34,245 nucleotides of DNA from Nostoc sp. JL34 (GTDB taxonomy: Bacteria > Cyanobacteriota > Cyanobacteriia > Cyanobacteriales > Nostocaceae), in contig NZ_JABXKQ010000159.1 of the NCBI RefSeq assembly GCF_017114945.1, positions 1 through 34,245 on the forward strand, given 5' to 3'. Of this stretch, positions 29,920-34,245 are shown in pieces. Every line of letters begins with the position of its first letter. The stretch's first letter is position 1. The notes beneath the pieces were generated by a model that saw only the letters and a program-made list of their open reading frames with translations, had not been told where the DNA came from and did not search any database. Position numbers and translations under genes: made by a program.

Positions 29920-31023
29920 TCAGAATGGAGCGATCGCTAAACAGATGGTAGCCAAAATAGCAGCGATTATATAAAACACTCCCACCACTTGCAATTCTGA
30001 CCAGCCAGTAAGTTCTAAATGATGGTGTAAGGGTGCCATTTTGAAGAGACGTTTGCCTTTGCCATCGGGGCCCTTCGTCGCTTTGTAATAACTTACCTGT
30101 ACCATTACCGACAGGGTTTCTACGAAAAAGATACCACTGAGAATAAACAGACCTACTAAGGTGTTTGTCAATAGTGCTACAGCAGCTAAAGCTCCTCCCA
30201 GTGCTAGGGAACCAGTATCTCCCATAAAAACGCGGGCTGGGTTACGATTATGGGCTAAGAAACCTAAGCACCCACCACTTAAAGCAGCACAGAAAACCAT
30301 CAACCCTGGTGCTGTAGGCGCGATTAAAGCACCTAATGCCAAAAGTGCGATCGCAACTGTTCCTGCTGCCAAGCCATCAATACCATCTGTTAAATTAGTC
30401 GCATTACTTTCTGCAACTAGTACAAAACCTGCTAAAGGCCAAAATAGAAATCCTAATGGTAGTGTGAAGCTTACCCAAGGCAAAGCAATATTTGTAATAT
30501 TAGAAGGTTGATTAAACATCAGCCATAGACAAAACACTGCCGCAAAACTCACCTGCAAAGCTAGTTTTGTGCGGGGAGATATACCTTTATTTGATTTCCG
30601 GCGCAGAATTTGCCAATCGTCGAGCCAGCCAATCAATCCATAGCTGATTGTCAATGCCGAAACTGCAAGTACCTCTTTAGCAAAGCCAGACAATATGCAG
30701 GCAATTATCACACCTACAGGGATAAAAAATATCCCGCCCATTGTGGGAGTGCCTGCCTTTTTTAGATGAGCTTGGGGCCCATCTTCGCGAATTATTTGTC
30801 CAGTTTTAAGTGCTTGAAGTAAAGGTATTACCCAATAGCCCACCACACCTGAACCCAATGCAGACAACAGCAGTGGCAGGGTTAATGACATACTTTGCCA
30901 CGGTAGCCGGTTGGCCATCGAATCCAAGAAAAATGCTGTTGTACCTAGCCCTACAGCTAATAAAGAGGCTAGAGCGATTCCAGAAATATTTAATCCTTGC
31001 TCAGGAGATAATTTAGCGTCCAC
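29920..31023 (-). CDS. mraY: Phospho-N-acetylmuramoyl-pentapeptide transferase MraY
   Basis: MraY makes lipid I by moving phospho-MurNAc-pentapeptide from UDP to undecaprenyl phosphate, the first membrane step of peptidoglycan synthesis. The 367-aa product has about ten membrane segments and the catalytic motifs HLKKAGTPTMGGIFF, IGWLDDWQILRRKSNKG (the aspartate pair), NATNLTDGIDGLAAG, FMGDTGSLALGG and APLHHHLELTGWSE. GTG at 31023 is the start, with AAGGGA upstream. It lies 79 bases downstream of the DUF3134 gene on the same strand with no terminator between, so co-transcription is likely. Confidence 0.96.
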   Translation of the reverse strand: MDAKLSPEQGLNISGIALASLLAVGLGTTAFFLDSMANRLPWQSMSLTLPLLLSALGSGVVGYWVIPLLQALKTGQIIREDGPQAHLKKAGTPTMGGIFFIPVGVIIACILSGFAKEVLAVSALTISYGLIGWLDDWQILRRKSNKGISPRTKLALQVSFAAVFCLWLMFNQPSNITNIALPWVSFTLPLGFLFWPLAGFVLVAESNATNLTDGIDGLAAGTVAIALLALGALIAPTAPGLMVFCAALSGGCLGFLAHNRNPARVFMGDTGSLALGGALAAVALLTNTLVGLFILSGIFFVETLSVMVQVSYYKATKGPDGKGKRLFKMAPLHHHLELTGWSELQVVGVFYIIAAILATICLAIAPF

Positions 31024-31102
31024 AGAAGTTTCCCTTCACTCCACACTTATAAAATTGAATAACAGTAACTAGGGATACTACCAAGTCCCTAGCCTGAAAA
31101 GG

Positions 31103-31345
31103 CTAATTCTCAGCGATTCCTATATCATCATCATCATCATCATCGAGGTCGTAGCCAATTCCATCTTCTACACCCATTAGGGAGTCTATTCCTTCTTCAT
31201 CAGCTTGAAAATCCGGTTCGTGAACGTCACGCACAATGATCCGATCATTATTTTGCAACCAGTCCAACAAAGAGGACTCTGGCTTTAGGGGGATGACATC
31301 GGCTCGTTGGTTACGAGCTGCTTCACGTAATGGAGAGTTCAACAT
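31103..31345 (-). CDS. DUF3134 family small acidic protein
   Basis: The 80-aa product starts MLNSPLREAARNQRADVIPL, then has SSLLDWLQNNDRIIVRD and a C-terminal run of eight Asp in GYDLDDDDDDDI. This matches DUF3134, a cyanobacterial family without known function. The Asp run is encoded by a tandem (GAT)n stretch at about 31120-31145 and may vary in length. Upstream partner of mraY on the minus strand. Confidence 0.8.
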   Translation of the reverse strand: MLNSPLREAARNQRADVIPLKPESSLLDWLQNNDRIIVRDVHEPDFQADEEGIDSLMGVEDGIGYDLDDDDDDDIGIAEN

Positions 31346-31588
31346 ATCGAGTCAGGACAAGAAAAGGTTTACGTAAGTTGACATTTAGAGTCTATCACTT
31401 GACACGGATTAATTTAGTTATCTTTTCAACCCTTTAGTTGATAAATCCGCATTCAGATAGAAATTTTTTATTTAATAAGCATAAGGCTTAGGTCAAGCGA
31501 TTCTTAGTAATTTTTATGGCTCTACACATAGGTCATGAATATCTTGTTTATGCTGATGGAAAATGAGTGATTTTTGAGGTGACAGGCG

Positions 31589-32173
31589 ATGATGGGAAAA
31601 GCGGCTCTTATGGATGCGATCGCACTTACTAATCGCGGTCTACTGGCGACCCAAGCGCAAAAACAGGCTATCTTAGCAGCGATCGCTAATTTAGAAGACT
31701 TTAATCCTACACCCCGTCCGGTGGAAGCTAGTAATTTGCTAGATGGCAATTGGCGATTACTATACACCACTAGCAAGGCTCTTTTAAACTTAGATCGTCT
31801 ACCTTTATGCAAACTGGGTCAAATCTATCAGTGTATCCGGGTGGAGACTAGCAGTGTTTACAACATAGCTGAGATTTATGGCTTACCTTATTTGGAAGGA
31901 TTAGTCAGCATTGCTGCTAAATTTGAGCCAGTTTCAGGTCGGCGTGTCCAAGTGAAATTTGAGCGTTCTATTATCGGCTTACAACGTTTAATAGAATACA
32001 ATTCTCCGGTAACTTTTATCCAACAAATTGAAGCAGGTAGAAAATTTCCAGGAATTGATATTGCAGTAAACAGTGATAAACAGCAAGGCTGGTTAGATAT
32101 CACTTATATAGATAACGATCTGCGGATCGGCAGAGGTAACGAGGGTAGTGTGTTCATATTGAGTAAAACATAA
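31589..32173 (+). CDS. PAP/fibrillin family protein
   Basis: The 194-aa product fits the plastid-lipid-associated (PAP, fibrillin) family: LDGNWRLLYTTSKALLNLDR, then GQIYQCIRV, ISIAAKFEP-like LVSIAAKFEPVSGRRVQVKF, and the ending WLDITYIDNDLRIGRGNEGS with SVFILSK. These lipocalin-like proteins associate with thylakoids and plastoglobule-like lipid bodies and are linked to photoprotection. GAGGTGA lies 6 bases before the ATG at 31589 (a second ATG follows at once), which supports this start. It is expressed alone. Confidence 0.87.
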   Translation: MMGKAALMDAIALTNRGLLATQAQKQAILAAIANLEDFNPTPRPVEASNLLDGNWRLLYTTSKALLNLDRLPLCKLGQIYQCIRVETSSVYNIAEIYGLPYLEGLVSIAAKFEPVSGRRVQVKFERSIIGLQRLIEYNSPVTFIQQIEAGRKFPGIDIAVNSDKQQGWLDITYIDNDLRIGRGNEGSVFILSKT

Positions 32174-32471
32174 GTTTGTGCAAAAACACTGTTTGCGATT
32201 GAAGGTACGCTATAACGAGTACCTTGTCAAGTAGGGTCTAATACAGTTTTAAATTTGGAATGTGCTATTGAGTGGGGAGTGGGAGTGGGGGAGATAAGGG
32301 AGAAAGAATAACTAAATATTCAATGCCCCATAACCAATCCCCAATGCCCCATGCCCAATTGCAAATTCAGACAAATAACTTAACAAAGACTCTTGCTGCG
32401 ACCTTCAGGTTGTAGAGTGAAATCAATTAGCCCTCTAGATTGGCGATTGATAACTAAAAGGGAAAATAATC
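32174..32471. repeat. psaE upstream region with heptad-type inverted repeat
   Basis: G-rich words at about 32272-32302 (GTGGGGAGTGGGAGTGGGGG, AAGGGAG) face C-rich words at about 32323-32360 (GCCCCATAACC, CCCCAATGCCCCATGCCC). The psaE promoter and leader should lie in the last 100 bases, where CTTCAGGTTGTAGAG can form only weak structure. No ORF is visible. Confidence 0.6.
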
Positions 32472-32687
32472 ATGGTTCAACGTGGTTCTAAAGTACGTAT
32501 TCTCCGCCCTGAATCCTACTGGTTTCAGGATCTTGGAACTGTGGCTTCCATTGACCAAAGTGGCATCAAATACCCTGTAATTGTCCGCTTTGAAAAGGTC
32601 AATTACTCTGGTATCAATACCAACAACTTTGCTCAGGATGAATTAGTCGAGGTTGAAGCACCAAAGGCTAAACCACCGAAAAAATAG
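32472..32687 (+). CDS. psaE: Photosystem I subunit IV, PsaE
   Basis: PsaE is a small SH3-like subunit on the stromal (cytoplasmic) side of photosystem I that helps ferredoxin docking and cyclic electron flow. The 71-aa product shows MVQRGSKVRILRPESYWFQD, the core IKYPVIVRFEKVNYSG, and TNNFAQDELVEVE, with a lysine/proline-rich end. The ATG at 32472 follows GGGA with an 8-base gap. It is a single gene, as is usual for psaE. Confidence 0.97.
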   Translation: MVQRGSKVRILRPESYWFQDLGTVASIDQSGIKYPVIVRFEKVNYSGINTNNFAQDELVEVEAPKAKPPKK

Positions 32688-32724
32688 CAGCAAAGCTACA
32701 AGGGGGTTGTTTGATGCGATAATG

Positions 32725-32860
32725 AAGGGTAGTCTTAAGTCTGAAGTATGAAGTCTGAAAATTTCAGTTCGTTCATTCTTCATCCTAGCCTACCCTAATC
32801 TAAGAGAGCCGCCCTGCGGGTATTTACGGTTTCTCCTTGGTAGTAATACGAGTGCCATAT
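32725..32860. repeat. Short repeats between psaE and mutM
   Basis: AGTCTGA / AGTATGA heptamers (about 32736-32760: AAGTCTGAAGTATGAAGTCT) and a GCCGCCCTGCGGGTATTTAC segment near 32809, both of the dispersed kind. No ORF. Confidence 0.55.
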
Positions 32861-32939
32861 ACGGCTGTGTATGTTACTACCCCATCTCTTCTTTATTTAA
32901 CCCCCAAGTACATCAAAATTGTCTGCTTAATCAGCTTGA

Positions 32940-33824
32940 ATGCCTGAACTGCCTGAAGTTGAAACAGTCCGAAAGGGTCTAAATCAATTGACTCTTAACC
33001 AAGAAATTACGGGTGGAGATGTGTTGCTCGATCGCACCATCGCCTACCCGTTTTCTGTAGGTGAATTTATTAATGGAATTAGCAATAACGCTTACCCCGG
33101 AGGGGTTGGTGCAGCCATCGCTACTTGGCATCGTCGCGGGAAATATCTCCTGGCCGAACTCTCTTCCCCTTCCTCAACCAGTTGGTTGGGGGTTCATCTG
33201 CGAATGACTGGTCAATTACTATGGCTGCGTAGAGATGAACCATTACATAAGCACACGAGGGTTAGATTATTCTTTGGAGAACACCAGGAATTGCGCTTTG
33301 TTGATCAGCGTACCTTCGGTAAAATGTGGTGGGTTCCGCCTGGTGTTGCTGTAGAAAGTATTATGACTGGTTTGGCAAAACTGGCAGCAGATCCATTTTC
33401 ACCCGAATTCACTGTCGAATATCTAGCTCTCAAACTCCAAAACCGCCGCCGTCCGATTAAGACTGCGCTCCTGGATCAATCGGTGGTAGCGGGATTAGGT
33501 AATATTTATGCTGATGAAGCCCTGTTTAAGAGTGGAATTTTACCTGAAACCTTGTGTATAGATTTGCAGCTAAAGCAAATTGAGCGTTTGCGAACAGCCA
33601 TAATTCAAGTTTTAGAAACCAGCATTGAGGCTGGTGGTACGACTTTTAGTAATTTCTTAAGTGTTAAGGGTATCAATGGTAATTATGGTGGTGTTGCCTG
33701 GGTTTATAATCGCGCTGGAGAACCCTGTCGGGTTTGTGGTATGCCAATTCAACGGATTAAGTTAGCTGGGCGATCTAGTCACTTTTGCTCCCAGTGTCAA
33801 ACGCTACGGGGAGTTAGAAGTTAG
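32940..33824 (+). CDS. mutM: Formamidopyrimidine-DNA glycosylase (Fpg/MutM)
   Basis: MutM removes 8-oxoguanine and ring-opened purines and cuts the abasic site, part of base excision repair. The 294-aa product starts MPELPEVETVRKGL with catalytic Pro2 and Glu3, has RRGKYLLAEL with the conserved Lys, LRMTGQLL, the H2TH region LLDQSVVAGLGNIYADEALF, and the C-terminal zinc finger CRVC..HFCSQC (C-x2-C-x16-C-x2-C). The ATG at 32940 is fixed by the essential N-terminal proline. It stands alone, followed by a repeat-rich spacer. Confidence 0.96.
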   Translation: MPELPEVETVRKGLNQLTLNQEITGGDVLLDRTIAYPFSVGEFINGISNNAYPGGVGAAIATWHRRGKYLLAELSSPSSTSWLGVHLRMTGQLLWLRRDEPLHKHTRVRLFFGEHQELRFVDQRTFGKMWWVPPGVAVESIMTGLAKLAADPFSPEFTVEYLALKLQNRRRPIKTALLDQSVVAGLGNIYADEALFKSGILPETLCIDLQLKQIERLRTAIIQVLETSIEAGGTTFSNFLSVKGINGNYGGVAWVYNRAGEPCRVCGMPIQRIKLAGRSSHFCSQCQTLRGVRS

Positions 33825-34127
33825 TGTCGGGTGTGTTACCGAAGCCGTAACACAACGAAAATCTGAAATGGTGCGTTACGCTAACGCGATAATACACCCT
33901 AGTGGCGTGTCAAGACTAAATTTGTGCATTAGCAAACTCTTGTGGGATGGGCTTCTAGCCCGTCCTAATTGGCAGGCAAGATGCCCGCCCCACAAGAAAA
34001 TTTATTGCAATATTTTAGTCTTGTCACGCCACTACAGCTACAGTAGTTAGGAGTTTTTTACTTCTACCTCCTAACTCTCTTAAAATGCAGATAGATAAAA
34101 CAACTTACAAATTTGAGAGGGCAATTC
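33825..34127. other. Repeat-rich spacer between mutM and ndhO
   Basis: GTGTTAC (33833-33839) and GTAACAC (33847-33853) form a hairpin right after mutM. A GCGTTACGCTAACGC palindrome follows near 33873. Then comes the MITE-like element (33902-34032), then AGTTAGGAG / CTCCTAACT (about 34046-34077). The short frame across the MITE (33868-34050) is not considered coding. The ndhO promoter must lie in the last 100 bases or inside the element. Confidence 0.7.
33902..34032. mobile_element. MITE-like element with 19-bp terminal inverted repeats and TA flanks
   Basis: GTGGCGTGTCAAGACTAAA (33902-33920) is the inverse of TTTAGTCTTGTCACGCCAC (34014-34032) with one mismatch. Both ends are bordered by TA (33900-33901 and 34033-34034), as left by Tc1/mariner/IS630-type transposition. 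The 131-bp interior has no ORF of its own and folds further: CTTGTGGG / CCCACAAG and GATGGGC / GCCCGTC. It is probably moved by a transposase encoded elsewhere. Confidence 0.82.
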
Positions 34128-34245
34128 ATGGCAGTCAAAAAGGGAGACATGGTTCGCGCTGTCCGCGAGAAACTGGAAAACAGTCTGGAAGCAAAAGCCA
34201 GTGATACTCGCTTTCCTTCTTATTTGTTTGAAACCAAGGGCGAAA
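34128..34245 (+). CDS. ndhO: NAD(P)H-quinone oxidoreductase subunit O, NdhO (partial, 5' end)
   Basis: The window ends after 39 codons. The visible start MAVKKGDMVRAVREKLENSL, then ASDTRFPSYLFETKGE, matches NdhO, a small peripheral subunit of the cyanobacterial NDH-1 complex on its cytoplasmic arm, involved in cyclic electron flow and respiration. GAGAGG lies 7 bases before the ATG. The MITE-like element ends about 95 bases upstream, close enough to affect its promoter. Confidence 0.9.
   Translation, partial: MAVKKGDMVRAVREKLENSLEAKASDTRFPSYLFETKGE

Noticed and set aside
33868..34050. 60-codon ORF across the MITE
   Set aside because: It starts in a dispersed repeat and runs through the element's terminal repeats; no ribosome-binding site and no recognisable domain.
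1..34245. A novel defence or biosynthetic gene cluster
   Set aside because: Genes are core housekeeping, photosynthesis or single accessory genes without shared function or operon structure beyond pairs; nothing supports a new multi-gene system.

Overview
The window is a stretch of core chromosome from a filamentous, Nostoc-like cyanobacterium. The evidence is photosynthesis genes (psaE, psb28, vipp1, menB of phylloquinone synthesis, the start of ndhO), cyanobacterium-specific families (Ycf66, DUF3134, PAP/fibrillin), many copies of the palindrome GCGATCGC (HIP1), and spacers full of short heptad repeats, as is typical of Nostocales. No rRNA, tRNA, CRISPR array, prophage or intact transposase gene is visible.

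Layout. 1-2.5 kb: menB with a strong terminator, then two minus-strand genes (a small cysteine-rich protein and a DciA/DUF721 protein with a C-terminal zinc ribbon). 2.7-8 kb, plus strand: a proline-rich membrane protein with a SPOR-like end, a repeat-rich spacer, tandem pspA-like and vipp1 genes, a thioredoxin and a class I/II aminotransferase. 8.3-13.9 kb: a PEP-CTERM secreted protein, a single-domain response regulator, a convergent 59-aa ORF, a GC-rich structured segment, uvrC, and a 59-aa zinc-ribbon protein. 13.9-18.2 kb, minus strand: Q-rich exported protein, rlmN, MIF-like tautomerase, cobM and lgt. 18.4-20.1 kb, plus: coaD overlapping a coiled-coil gene, then ycf66. 20.2-24.8 kb, minus: pmbA/tldE, tldD, cysS. 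24.9-29.7 kb, plus: a CobW-type GTPase with a His/Asp-rich loop, dtd, psb28, moaB and a diguanylate cyclase with an ethylene-receptor-like membrane domain. 29.9-31.3 kb, minus: mraY and DUF3134. 31.6 kb to the end, plus: PAP/fibrillin, psaE, mutM, a MITE-like element and the start of ndhO.

Most genes are single units or short same-strand runs of unrelated function. Real functional pairs are pspA-like/vipp1 (membrane maintenance) and tldD/pmbA (a two-subunit protease). I found no new multi-gene system. The most interesting signals are: (1) heptad-repeat palindromes that have entered two coding sequences in frame (the aminotransferase and cysS); (2) a diguanylate cyclase whose sensor keeps the Cys/His copper ligands of ETR1 but has His where ETR1 has Asp25; (3) two candidate non-coding RNAs, one upstream of uvrC and one ending at an orphan terminator between lgt and cobM; (4) a 131-bp TA-flanked MITE-like element before ndhO. 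Function calls rest on recognising family motifs by eye; no database search was run.
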